Source: Chromobacterium violaceum ATCC 12472 (lineage in GTDB: Bacteria; Pseudomonadota; Gammaproteobacteria; Burkholderiales; Chromobacteriaceae). From it: a stretch of 64,000 bases of DNA. The translations under genes and the position numbers were made by a program. Location: contig NC_005085.1 in assembly GCF_000007705.1 (NCBI RefSeq), positions 682,001 to 746,000 of the forward strand, in the 5' to 3' direction. Below the pieces are notes generated by a model, which saw only the letters and a program-made list of their open reading frames with translations, was not told where the DNA came from and did no database searches. Every line of letters begins with the position of its first letter. The first letter of the stretch is position 1. Below are positions 1-7,968 of the stretch, piece by piece.

Positions 1-33
1 CTGGTACTTCTCGGACTCTCTCGGAGTTGTCGC

Positions 34-118
34 TGGTGCCCAGAGTCGGACTCGAACCGACACGCCTTGCGGCGGGGGATTTTGAATCCCCTGCGTCTAC
101 CAATTTCGCCATCCGGGC
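34..118 (-). tRNA. tRNA-Leu (anticodon CAA)
   Basis: On the minus strand the 85 bases fold as a class II tRNA. The acceptor GCCCGGA pairs with TCTGGGC, followed by discriminator A and an encoded CCA (plus-strand tgg at 34-36). The anticodon arm is GGGGA-TTCAAAA-TCCCC, giving anticodon CAA, which reads UUG leucine codons. The variable arm is long (CGCCGCAAGGCG-like), as expected for leucine, and the T arm contains GGTTCGAACCC. Confidence 0.97.
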
Positions 119-137
119 GACATCTGCGAGAGAACGG

Positions 138-166
138 ATATTAACCTTGCGCCCACTGCTTGTAAA
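138..166 (-). promoter_or_regulatory. sigma70 promoter of the tRNA-Leu gene
   Basis: Read on the minus strand: -35 TTTACA (161-166), a 17-bp spacer, and -10 TAATAT (138-143). It lies about 20 bp upstream of the tRNA 5' end. Both boxes are close to consensus and the position is right for the tRNA. Confidence 0.7.
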
Positions 167-176
167 TAGTTGGCGC

Positions 177-1073
177 TCAGTCTTTCTTCATTTTCAGCGC
201 GTGGTCGTACAGTTGCTTGCGGTTGGCGCCGCTGATCTGCGCGGCCAGCGTGGCCGCCTGCTTGGTGGGCAGTTCGGCGGCCAGGATCTCCAGCACGCGC
301 AGCGCTTCGGCCGGCGGCGCATCGGCGTCCGCCTCCGCGGCGGGGGCGGCGTCTATGATCAGCGCGATCTCGCCGCGCTGCTGGTTGGCGTCGGCTCTCA
401 CCCACTCCAGCAGCTCGGCCGCCGGCAGCGCGTGGAAGGTTTCGAAGGTCTTGGTCAGCTCGCGGGCCATCATCACCCGGCGCTCGCCGCCCAGTTCGGC
501 CACGATGTCCTGCAGCGCGTCGACGATGCGGTGCGGCGCTTCGTAGCAGACGGTGAGGTGGGGCGCGGACAGCCACTGCTGCAGCGTCCTGCGGCGTTCG
601 CCGCTCTTGGGCGGCAAAAAGCCGTGGAACAAAAAGGTGGGCGCGGTGAAGCCGCTGGCGGACAGCGCGGCGATCACGGCGCTGGCGCCGGGCAGCGGGC
701 GCACCGGGTGGCCGGCGGCCCGCACCGCCTCCACCAGCCGCGCGCCGGGGTCGGACACCGCGGGGGTGCCGGCATCGGACACCTGCACCACGATCTGGCC
801 TTCGGACAGCCAGCGCGCCACCTGTTCCGCCATGCCGCGCTCGTTGTGTTCGCGCAGGCTGACCAGCCGCTTGGCGCGGATGCCGTAGGCGGACAAGAGC
901 TGGCCGGTGACGCGGGTGTCCTCGGCGCAGACCACGTCCGCCGCCTCGAACGATGCCAGCGCGCGGGCGCTGATGTCGGCCAGATTTCCAATGGGCGTGG
1001 CCACCACATATAATGTCCCGCTACAGAAACTATCCCTGGCGGCATCGATAAGGTGGGCGAACGAGGTATGCAA
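177..1073 (-). CDS. rsmI: 16S rRNA (cytidine1402-2'-O)-methyltransferase RsmI
   Basis: SAM-dependent tetrapyrrole-methylase-fold enzyme that 2'-O-methylates C1402 of 16S rRNA. Visible family signatures are TPIGNL near residues 26-31, AEDTR, the glycine-rich [12 protein letters not shown] loop, GASA and [10 protein letters not shown] placed the start at TTG 1073 because no ATG exists between the conserved core and upstream antisense sequence, and because a GGAG sits 7 nt before this TTG. That gives about 298 aa, normal for the family. A longer open frame runs on to position 2003, but it is the antisense of the lpoA-like gene. The start lies head-to-head over the start of that gene (1068), which preserves the E. 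coli yraL/lpoA arrangement. Confidence 0.93.
985..1014 (+). promoter_or_regulatory. possible sigma70 promoter of the lpoA-like operon
   Basis: A perfect -10 TATAAT at 1009-1014 lies 53 bp before the lpoA-like ATG, with a weak -35 (TTTCCA, 985-990, 18-bp spacer). It sits inside the 5' end of rsmI on the opposite strand. The -10 is strong and the -35 is poor, so the call is tentative. Confidence 0.45.
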
Positions 1074-2231
1074 AGACTGACTCCGCTGTTGTTGGTTGGC
1101 GTCTTGCTGACGTGGTTGACGCCGGTCGCGGCGCAAACCCCCGACTATATCATTCAAAGCAACGGCGCGCCGATGCGCGCGCTGGTGCAGCCGCCCGGCT
1201 ATACGCCGAGACTGGCGCCGGCGACGGCGGCCGCCGTCCCGGCCGCGCCTGCGGCCAGGGCCGATCTGCCGGCATCCGGCGCATTGGCGGCGAAACCGGC
1301 GGCCGCCCGGCCCAAGGTGAGAATCGGCGTGATCCTGCCGGCGGAATCGTCGGCGCTGGGCGAGGCGGCGGCCGTGGTGCGCAGCGGCGTCGAGGCCGCG
1401 GCCCAGGTGGATCAGAGCGCCGAGCTCTACAGCGTGGATGCCACCGGCGACAACGTGGTGGAGCGCTACCGCGCGGCGGTGGCGGACGGCGTCAACGTGG
1501 TGATCGGCCCGCTGTCGCGCGACTCCATCGTCAAGCTGGCGCCGTCGGTGACGGTGCCGACGCTGGCGCTGAACTCCGTCGGCCGCGAGGCGGCGGCCAA
1601 TCCCAAGCTGTATTCGCTGTCGCTGATCGTCGAGGGCGAGGCCCGCCAGCTGGCGCGGCTGATGCGCGACGACAGCCGCGCCGCGCCGTTGCTGGTGGTC
1701 GGTGGCGACGCGCTGTCGCAGCGGCTGGGCAAGGCCTTCGCCGACGAGTGGCGCGCGGCGGCCGGCAAGCCGGTGCGGCAGATGGCTTTCGACGCCAACG
1801 ACATGGCCCCGCTGCTGCAGGCGGCCGGCCAGGCCGACGCGGTCGCGCTGGCGCTGGACGTGGCGCAGGCGGCCAGGCTGAAGTCCGCGCTGACGCCCGA
1901 TGTGCCGGTGTACGGCACTTCGCAGCTGAACGTCGGCGGCATGCAGCCGGAACTGGCCGGCGTGCGCTTCATCGACATGCCGTGGTTCCTGATGCCCGCC
2001 CATCCAGCGGTGCAGCGCTATCCGCGGCCGGCCGCGCCGCTGACCAGGCAGACCGAGCGCCTGTACGCGCTGGGCATCGACGCCTACCGGCTGGCTGTGC
2101 AGCTGGCGGGCAGCCGGTCAGGCGCGGCGGTGAGGCTGGACGGCGTCACCGGCGACCTGAAACTGGGCCGCGACCGCGCGTTCGAGCGCCAGCTGCCGGC
2201 CGGCGTGATGGGCGGCAACGCGCTGCAATGA
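1068..2231 (+). CDS. LpoA-like penicillin-binding protein activator (LppC family)
   Basis: About 387 aa. An N-terminal hydrophobic stretch (residues 5-22, ending VAAQ) looks like a signal peptidase I site. The rest resembles the periplasmic-binding-protein-like C domain of LpoA/LppC, with sequences such as [10 protein letters not shown] near residue 87 and [11 protein letters not shown]. coli LpoA is an outer-membrane lipoprotein that stimulates PBP1A. This protein lacks both a lipobox cysteine and the N-terminal TPR domain, so it is probably a soluble periplasmic version. ATG 1068 is preferred over GTG 1053 because translation from it begins directly with the signal sequence; no good Shine-Dalgarno is seen for either. 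yraN follows with an ATGA overlap. The family call rests on context plus partial similarity. Confidence 0.78.
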
Positions 2232-2566
2232 ACCAGGCCGGGCGCGACGCCGAGGACCGCGCGCTGGCGCTGCTGGAAAAGCGCGGCCTGAAGCTGGTGG
2301 CGCGCAACTGGCACTGCCGGGGCGGCGAGATCGACCTGATCATGCGCGACGGCGACGCGCTGGTGTTCGTCGAGGTGCGCCATCGCGGCGGCAGCCGTTT
2401 CGGCGGCGCGGCCGACAGCATCACCGCGGCCAAGCAAAGGAAACTGCTGCTGGCCGCGGAAGTCTATCTAAGCAGCCACAACATCGACTCGCCCTGCCGC
2501 TTCGACGCGGTGGTCAGCGTCGGCGGCGACGCGCCGCAGTGGCTGAAGAATGTGATCACGCAGTAA
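2228..2566 (+). CDS. yraN: UPF0102 (YraN) endonuclease-like protein
   Basis: 112-aa protein of the UPF0102 family, a restriction-endonuclease-like fold related to Holliday-junction-resolvase nucleases. The conserved parts are visible: GRDAEDRAL at the N terminus, then [15 protein letters not shown] and VFVEVRHR. These supply the E-x-D and E-V-[KR] residues of the putative active site. It overlaps the stop of the preceding lpoA-like gene by four bases (ATGA), so the two are probably translationally coupled. No biochemical role is firmly established for the family. Confidence 0.92.
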
Positions 2567-2590
2567 TTGTTGAGAAAAGGGGATTCCCCA

Positions 2591-3181
2591 ATGGATCTGA
2601 TTGACCGGGTCAACGGCCATTTCCTGGAAAGCATCGCGGCCAAGCAGGAGGCGATGGAGCTGCTGTCGCCCGGCGTGGCGGCGGCGGCCGAGCGGATGGT
2701 GGCCTGCCTGATGAACGAGGGCAAGATTCTGGCCTGCGGCAATGGCGGGTCCGCCGCCGACGCCCAGCATTTCGCCGCCGAGATGGTGGGCCGTTTCGAG
2801 AAGGAGCGGCCGGGCCTGGCGGCGATTTCGCTGGCCACCGACACTTCGGGGCTGACCGCCATCGGCAACGACTACGATTTCGACATGGTGTTCTCCAAGC
2901 AGGTGCGGGCGCTGGGCCATACCAACGACCTGCTGCTGGCGATCTCCACCTCGGGCAATTCCGCCAACGTGATCGAGGCGGTCTATGCCGCGCACGAGCG
3001 GGGCATGAGCGTGATCGCGCTCACCGGCAAGGACGGCGGCAAGATGACTGAAATACTGTCGCCGGAAGATATACACCTGAACGTGCCGTCGCTGCGCACC
3101 TGCCGGATCCAGGAAGTCCATATCCTGCTGATCCACGCGCTGTGCGACGCCATCGACTGCATGCTGTTGGGAGGGGAATGA
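2591..3181 (+). CDS. diaA: DiaA-type SIS-domain protein (GmhA/DiaA family)
   Basis: 196 aa, the same length as E. coli DiaA, with a single SIS (sugar isomerase) domain. Visible blocks are [16 protein letters not shown] near residue 50, [10 protein letters not shown] near 122 and LTGKDGG near 145. DiaA binds DnaA and promotes timely replication initiation. The paralogue GmhA makes heptose-7-phosphate for LPS and is hard to tell apart by sequence. I favour DiaA because of its place between yraN and dolP. ATG 2591 has AAGGGG 8 nt upstream; an in-frame TTG at 2567 is less likely. Confidence 0.85.
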   Translation: MDLIDRVNGHFLESIAAKQEAMELLSPGVAAAAERMVACLMNEGKILACGNGGSAADAQHFAAEMVGRFEKERPGLAAISLATDTSGLTAIGNDYDFDMVFSKQVRALGHTNDLLLAISTSGNSANVIEAVYAAHERGMSVIALTGKDGGKMTEILSPEDIHLNVPSLRTCRIQEVHILLIHALCDAIDCMLLGGE

Positions 3182-3182
3182 A

Positions 3183-3770
3183 ATGAAGCGTAGCGTATTC
3201 GCGTTGTTGCTGGCGGCGGGCGTCGCCAGCGCCTTGAGCGGCTGCGTCGGCCTGGTGGCCGCGGGCGCCGCAGGCGGCGCGCTGGTGGCGTCGGACCGCC
3301 GCACCAGCGGCGCCTATGTCGACGACCAGGCGATCGAGCTGAAATCCGGCGAGCAGATCGCCAGCCGGCTGCCGTCGGCCCACGTCAACCGCACCAGCTT
3401 CAACCGCGCGGTGCTGCTGACCGGCGAGGTGCCGAACGAGGAGGCCCGCCAGCAGGCGGAGCTGATCGTGCGCGGCCTGCCCAATGTGCGCCGCGTGTAC
3501 AACTACACCACGGTGGGTCCGGTGTCCGGCTTCTCCGAGCGCAGCAACGACACCTGGATCACCAGCAAGGTGCGTACCCGGCTGCTGGACGGCAAAGGCG
3601 TGAACCCGAACAACATCAAGGTGGTGACCGAGCGCGGCGTGGTCTACCTGCTGGGCCTGGTGACCCAGGGCGAGGGCGCCGAGGCGGCCCGCGTGGTCAG
3701 CGAGACCGCAGGCGTGCAGAAGGTGGTGACGCTGTTCGAGTACATCCAGGATGTGACGCCGGCGCAATAG
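3183..3770 (+). CDS. dolP: DolP-like outer-membrane lipoprotein with two BON domains
   Basis: 195 aa. The signal peptide ends in the lipobox LSGC (Cys21), so this is a lipoprotein. Two BON domains follow, roughly residues 45-115 and 120-192. In E. coli DolP (YraP) sits at the outer membrane, binds anionic phospholipid and supports BAM function and envelope integrity. It starts 1 nt after the diaA stop, and a strong intrinsic terminator follows. It is therefore the last gene of the lpoA-like/yraN/diaA/dolP operon. Confidence 0.92.
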   Translation: MKRSVFALLLAAGVASALSGCVGLVAAGAAGGALVASDRRTSGAYVDDQAIELKSGEQIASRLPSAHVNRTSFNRAVLLTGEVPNEEARQQAELIVRGLPNVRRVYNYTTVGPVSGFSERSNDTWITSKVRTRLLDGKGVNPNNIKVVTERGVVYLLGLVTQGEGAEAARVVSETAGVQKVVTLFEYIQDVTPAQ

Positions 3771-3783
3771 GCGCGGCAAGCAA

Positions 3784-3812
3784 AAGCGGCCCTTTCGGGC
3801 CGCTTGTGTTTT
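3784..3812 (+). terminator. intrinsic terminator after dolP
   Basis: Perfect 9-bp stem AAGCGGCCC / GGGCCGCTT with loop TTTC, followed by a T-rich stretch (GTGTTTT). It lies 14 nt after the dolP stop and before the convergent EAL gene. Confidence 0.85.
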
Positions 3813-3838
3813 GGGCACCCTACCGAGCGGGCAAAGCG

Positions 3839-5041
3839 TCAGATGGTGTCGTGCTGCGGCACCAGCAGGTCGGCGCACAGCACGTGCAGGCACTCGTCGA
3901 TCTCGATGGCCATCGACATCGTCACGCAGGAGCGCGGGTCGGTCATCGACAGATAGGGCTCGCTCATGTACAGCACGCCGGGCTGGTCCACCGCGTGCTG
4001 GAAATAGCTGCGGCGCGACCACACCGCGCCGGTGGTGTCGGCCAGCGGGCTGTAGCGCGGGTCGGCGCTGGTCGACGACTGGCGGCTGTTGAGGTTGCGG
4101 CCGATCTGCCGGCCCTCGCTGTCCAGCAGGAAGCAGCGGATCACGTCCGGCAGCGACAGCATGGGCTTGGCCGCCAGGTCGAACGGCGTGCCCTGCATCA
4201 GCGAGATCGCGCTTTGGACGAAGCATTGCCGCGCCAGCTCGATCTGGCGGCGGGTGAGCTTGCGCTTGAGCAGCGCGTGCGCCATCAGCTCGTCCCAGCG
4301 CTCGTCCAGCTTCGGCGTGATCGTCTCGTCGCCGGCCGGGTCGTCGGCCGGCTTGGCGATGAAAAAGCCCTGGATCAGGTCGCAGCCGGAATCCATCGCC
4401 ACCAGCACGTCGCGCTCGGTTTCTATCCCTTCCACCACCACCAGCGCACCGATTTCGTGCATCAGCCGCACCAGCCTGGACAGCAGGCCGCGGCTGCGCG
4501 GCTGGGTGAGGGCGTTGCGCAGCAGCTGGCGGTCGAACTTGACCAGGCTGGGTTCCAGCTGGCACACCCGCTCCAGATTGGAGTGGCCGACGCCGAAGTC
4601 GTCTATCGCGATCATGAAGCCGTTGTTCTTAAGGATATGAACGCCCTCGATCAGCGCCTCGTCCACCTCCAGCACGTGCTCCAGCACTTCCAGCACCACC
4701 TGGTGCGGCTCCAGGCCGGCCTGGCGGATGTGGTTGACCAGCGCCATCGCGCGGTCCGGGCGCGACAGCGAGGCGGCGTCGATGTTGAGGAACAGCCAGC
4801 GCGGGTGGTCGGACTTCAGCTGCAGGTAGCGCTGGATGTGGGCGCGGCAGATGGCCAGGTCGAGCTGGTGGCGCTGCTCGGGCGAAGCGGCGGTGTAGAA
4901 GGCTTCGGCGGGGGAGAGCGCGGTCTGGCCCTGTTCGGCGCGCAGCAACGCCTCCACGCCTATGCTGCGCCGGTGCGCCAGGCTGTAGACGGGCTGGAAG
5001 TGGCTGCCGATTTTCAGGCCGGCGTGCTCGAATGCTGTCAT
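3839..5041 (-). CDS. EAL-domain c-di-GMP phosphodiesterase with a C-terminal YkuI-type sensor domain
   Basis: 400 aa from ATG 5041, chosen because GGAGG lies 10 nt upstream; an upstream in-frame ATG at 5110 lacks a clear site. The EAL domain (about residues 10-235) keeps the residues expected for hydrolysis of c-di-GMP to pGpG: E30-A-L, N86, E118, D147-D148, K168, E204 and Q224. The protein is therefore probably active. The second half (about 250-400) resembles the YkuI C-terminal/PDC-like sensor domain. No membrane segment is seen, so it is cytoplasmic. It is monocistronic and convergent with dolP. What the sensor domain binds is unknown. Confidence 0.88.
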   Translation of the reverse strand: MTAFEHAGLKIGSHFQPVYSLAHRRSIGVEALLRAEQGQTALSPAEAFYTAASPEQRHQLDLAICRAHIQRYLQLKSDHPRWLFLNIDAASLSRPDRAMALVNHIRQAGLEPHQVVLEVLEHVLEVDEALIEGVHILKNNGFMIAIDDFGVGHSNLERVCQLEPSLVKFDRQLLRNALTQPRSRGLLSRLVRLMHEIGALVVVEGIETERDVLVAMDSGCDLIQGFFIAKPADDPAGDETITPKLDERWDELMAHALLKRKLTRRQIELARQCFVQSAISLMQGTPFDLAAKPMLSLPDVIRCFLLDSEGRQIGRNLNSRQSSTSADPRYSPLADTTGAVWSRRSYFQHAVDQPGVLYMSEPYLSMTDPRSCVTMSMAIEIDECLHVLCADLLVPQHDTI

Positions 5042-5135
5042 CGCGATACTGCCTCCGTGTCCAAGATGCGGGCTCTGTCGGCCCTTGTCCGCTGCTGAAG
5101 CAATCGGCATTCCAGTTTAGTGCATGGGCGTTCAA

Positions 5136-5160
5136 ATAAAAAACGGGCCCGAGGGCCCGT
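5136..5160 (-). terminator. intrinsic terminator of the Tim44-like gene
   Basis: On the minus strand the stem ACGGGCCC / GGGCCCGT is followed by TTTTTTATTT. It lies about 50 nt past the stop of the Tim44-like gene. Confidence 0.8.
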
Positions 5161-5211
5161 CGTCAACGATTGTTAAGCGCGCGGCAAAAACAACAGCCGC
5201 CCGCGGCGTCG

Positions 5212-6228
5212 TCAATTCTGCTGGATGCCGGCCACCAGCCATTTGCCGCCGGTGCCGCCGTCCTTGACGTAATGCCAGGTTTCGGTGAACGGCACGGCCG
5301 GCGCGCCCACTTCTTCGCTGACTGTTCCGCTGAAAGTCACGCTGGCGATATAGGCGCCGTTTTCGACGGTGGCTTCGGACAGCTGGCAGTCCAGCTGCGG
5401 GAAGTCGGCCACGCCGCTGTTGCCGGCGATGTCGGCGGCCAGCGCGCTGAACAGGTCCGGCGTCATGTACTTGCGCACTTCTTCCAGGCTTTCCGGCGTG
5501 TTCAGGCTTTGCAGGTGCAGGAAGGTGGCCTTGGCCTGGCGCAGGAAGTGCGGGGTTTCGGTGCCGTCAGGCAGGCGTGCCGGGGCGGGCGCGGCGTTGA
5601 AGCCGCCGCCGAAGCCGTTGCCGGCCGGGACCGCGCCGCCGTTCATGCCGGAGCCGATCTTGGGAATGGCGTCGAAGTTGGACTGGCCCTGGCTGTCCGC
5701 CATGCCGCGCGGCATGCCCGCCGGTTGCGGCGCGTTGGCTGCCGGATTGCCCGCCTTGCGGCGGAAGAACATCATGCCGCCGACCAGCACCAGGCCCAGC
5801 AGCGCCAGCATGCCCCAGGGCATGCCGCCTTTTTCAGGCTGTTGCGCCGGCTGATGGGCCGCTTGCGATTGCTGGTCCGCTGAAGCGGCGTGCGGCTGCT
5901 GGCCCTGCTGGGCGGCTTTGTCGTTGCCGGAGGAGCCTGCCATGTAGCCGATGGCGGCGCCCGCCACCGCGCCGGCGGCGCCGGCGGCCAGCGCGGTCCC
6001 CACGCCGCTCTTGGCGGGCGCCTGGGCCGGCGGCACGGCCGCGCCGCGCGGCTGCGGGGCGGCCATCGGTTGCGGCGCCGGGGTGCTCGGCTGGTAGCTG
6101 CGGGTGGGCGCGGAGCGCTGCATGCCTGCGCTCTTGCCCTTGCCCAGGCGCGCGGCCTCGGCAAACGGGGTGGCCAACACGGAAACCATGGTGAAGGCGA
6201 GTACGATCGTCTTCGCGCGAGTGGTCAT
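5212..6228 (-). CDS. Tim44-like domain membrane protein
   Basis: 338 aa. An N-terminal signal-like segment ends near AEAAR. A long low-complexity Ala/Pro/Gln region follows, with a glycine-rich stretch (GAAGAVAGAAIGYMAG). There is a transmembrane helix near residues 152-168 (GMLALLGLVLVGGMMFF), then a C-terminal domain (about 225-338) of the bacterial Tim44-like type. That domain is related to the membrane-binding part of the mitochondrial import factor. Bacterial members have no agreed function. It appears to be transcribed alone with its own terminator. Family assignment is good; role unknown. Confidence 0.8.
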   Translation of the reverse strand: MTTRAKTIVLAFTMVSVLATPFAEAARLGKGKSAGMQRSAPTRSYQPSTPAPQPMAAPQPRGAAVPPAQAPAKSGVGTALAAGAAGAVAGAAIGYMAGSSGNDKAAQQGQQPHAASADQQSQAAHQPAQQPEKGGMPWGMLALLGLVLVGGMMFFRRKAGNPAANAPQPAGMPRGMADSQGQSNFDAIPKIGSGMNGGAVPAGNGFGGGFNAAPAPARLPDGTETPHFLRQAKATFLHLQSLNTPESLEEVRKYMTPDLFSALAADIAGNSGVADFPQLDCQLSEATVENGAYIASVTFSGTVSEEVGAPAVPFTETWHYVKDGGTGGKWLVAGIQQN

Positions 6229-6282
6229 GTTTTATTTTCCTGGTAGGTTTGAATTGCCCGGATATGACCGGGCGGATGCGAA

Positions 6283-6981
6283 TTAGTTTTGTGCCGCGGG
6301 CAGAATTTCAAGCACGCGGGCGACGCCGTCGGCGATGCCGAAGCGCACATTGTAGCAATACAGCGTCACGCCGTAGACGCGTTCTGGATCGTCCTGGTAG
6401 GCCGGGCGCGGATCCTGCGCCAGCACCTGCTCCACCAGCTGGGCGAAGCCGGCAGGCGCGTCCGTCTGATCCAGGCGCCGCCGCGCGGCCTCGCTCCACT
6501 CCACCCGCAGCTGCGGGGGAGGGCCGTCGACGAAGCCGCCCGACGCCTCGGGACGCGACTCCACGAATGGGATGTAGGGCTTGATGTCCAGCACCGGCGT
6601 GCCGTCCAGCAGATCGGCGCCGGCCAGCTCCAGCGTGACGCCGTTGTCGACGTTCACCGCAAGCAGTTCCACCAGCGACAGGCCCATCGGGTTGGGGCGG
6701 TGGGTGGAGCGGCTGGCGAACACGCCCACCTTGGCGTTGCCGCCCAGCCGCGGCGGCCGCACCAGCGGCTGCCAGCCCCGGTCCATGGTCTGGTGGAACA
6801 CGAAGCTGATCCAGACATGGGAAAACTCAGCCAGGCCGCGCACGCAGTCCGGGTGGTCGTACGGCGGCGACAGCTCCAGCCGCATGCGGGCCGCGCTGAC
6901 CAGCGACGGCTGGCGCGGGATGCCGAATTTCTCGCGATACGGCGAACGGATGACGCCTATCGGCTCGAAGGTGTAGTTCAT
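6283..6981 (-). CDS. trmO: tRNA (N6-threonylcarbamoyladenosine37-N6)-methyltransferase TrmO
   Basis: 232 aa of the TsaA/TrmO family, a beta-barrel SAM methyltransferase that methylates t6A37 in tRNA-Thr. Visible signatures are PIGVIRSPY near the N terminus, KFGIPRQ, FSHVWISFVFH, GVFASRSTHRPNPMGLS and DIKPYIPF. The start is ATG 6981. The following minus-strand gene ends 54 nt away. Length and motifs are normal. Confidence 0.93.
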   Translation of the reverse strand: MNYTFEPIGVIRSPYREKFGIPRQPSLVSAARMRLELSPPYDHPDCVRGLAEFSHVWISFVFHQTMDRGWQPLVRPPRLGGNAKVGVFASRSTHRPNPMGLSLVELLAVNVDNGVTLELAGADLLDGTPVLDIKPYIPFVESRPEASGGFVDGPPPQLRVEWSEAARRRLDQTDAPAGFAQLVEQVLAQDPRPAYQDDPERVYGVTLYCYNVRFGIADGVARVLEILPAAQN

Positions 6982-7025
6982 GCCGGGATTGTAGCATCCC
7001 GGCCGGCGTCGGCAGCCGGCTGGCC

Positions 7026-7775
7026 TCAGCCGACGAAGTGCTTGTTGTAGCGCGCGCTGAGCCGGCTCATCGGCAGCAGCATGAAGAAGTCGGCGCAGTT
7101 GAAATCCGGGTCCCAGGCCGGCTCGCCGCAGACGTGGGCGCCGGCGCGCAGATAGCCCTTGATCAGCGGCGGCAGCGGCACCGGCGCGGTATCGTCTATC
7201 ACGCGGTCCAACGGCAGCGGCAGGTGGGGGAACACGCGCCATTCCGCCGGCGACAGGTACTGGCCTTCCAGCTGGCGGTACAGGCTGACCGCCTGGTGGC
7301 CGCCGTCGGTCAGCGACACGCTGGCGCAGCCGGCGAGATAGGCGCCGCCCTGCTGCTGCACGTAGTCGGCCAGGCCCGACCACAACAGCGCGATCACCGC
7401 GCCGGAGCGGAAGTCGCGGTGCACGCAGGAGCGGCCCACTTCGATCAGGTTGTCGCGCAGGTGGGACAGGCGGGAGAGGTCGAACTCGTGCTCGGAGTAC
7501 AGGCTGGGCGCGCGGCGGGCGGCTGCCGGGGACAGCATGCGGTAAGTGCCCACCACCATGCCGGTGTTGTGGTCCTCGACGATCAGGTGGTCGCACAGCT
7601 CGTCGTATTCGTCGCGGTCTATGCCCAGCTCGGCGGACGCCAGCTCGGCGCCCATTTCGCCGGCGAAAACCTCGAAGCGCAGCTTCTGCGCGCGGCGGAT
7701 ATCCTCGGCGCACTGGGCCAGGCGCACGGCCAGGCGCGGTTTGCTTCTGCTTGCAAGCTGTTCATTTAGCAGCAT
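7026..7775 (-). CDS. GNAT-fold N-acyltransferase, OlsB-like (COG3176)
   Basis: 249 aa from ATG 7775, which has a G-rich Shine-Dalgarno six nt upstream; an in-frame ATG at 7802 has none. The sequence fits the family of L-ornithine N-alpha-acyltransferases (OlsB) and so-called hemolysin-like acyltransferases: LRFEVFAGEMG, DEYDELCDHLIVED, EVGRSCVHRDFR and GCASV. OlsB transfers a 3-hydroxyacyl group from ACP to ornithine, the first step of ornithine-lipid synthesis. No OlsA partner lies next to it, so the substrate is inferred only from family. Confidence 0.72.
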   Translation of the reverse strand: MLLNEQLASRSKPRLAVRLAQCAEDIRRAQKLRFEVFAGEMGAELASAELGIDRDEYDELCDHLIVEDHNTGMVVGTYRMLSPAAARRAPSLYSEHEFDLSRLSHLRDNLIEVGRSCVHRDFRSGAVIALLWSGLADYVQQQGGAYLAGCASVSLTDGGHQAVSLYRQLEGQYLSPAEWRVFPHLPLPLDRVIDDTAPVPLPPLIKGYLRAGAHVCGEPAWDPDFNCADFFMLLPMSRLSARYNKHFVG

Positions 7776-7905
7776 GTTTTGCCCCCCGTTGTGGTTCTGC
7801 ACATGCTAGGCGGGCTGTTTGACGTCGCGATGTCCGTATCATGACCATGCAGTGAAGGGCGCTTGACGTTTCTATGACGGCGGCGGGGTTATTGAAATCA
7901 AGGAC

Positions 7906-7934
7906 TTATCAGTCAAACTGTTTTGGCGTAAAAT
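7906..7934 (+). promoter_or_regulatory. sigma70 promoter of mnmG-rsmG-parA-parB
   Basis: -35 TTATCA (7906-7911), exactly 17 bp of spacer, and -10 TAAAAT (7929-7934), 35 bp upstream of the mnmG start. Five of six -10 bases and four of six -35 bases match consensus. Confidence 0.6.
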
Positions 7935-7968
7935 AACCCGTTTTTCCGTTCGGTTTGCTCTTTCAGCC

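Noticed and set aside
1074-2003. N-terminal extension of rsmI to 608 codons
   Set aside because: The added part is antisense to the lpoA-like gene and has no similarity to the family; a TTG with GGAG gives the normal length.
7776-7968. Replication origin beside mnmG
   Set aside because: No DnaA boxes or AT-rich repeats are seen here and dnaA is absent; the mnmG-parAB order alone is not enough.
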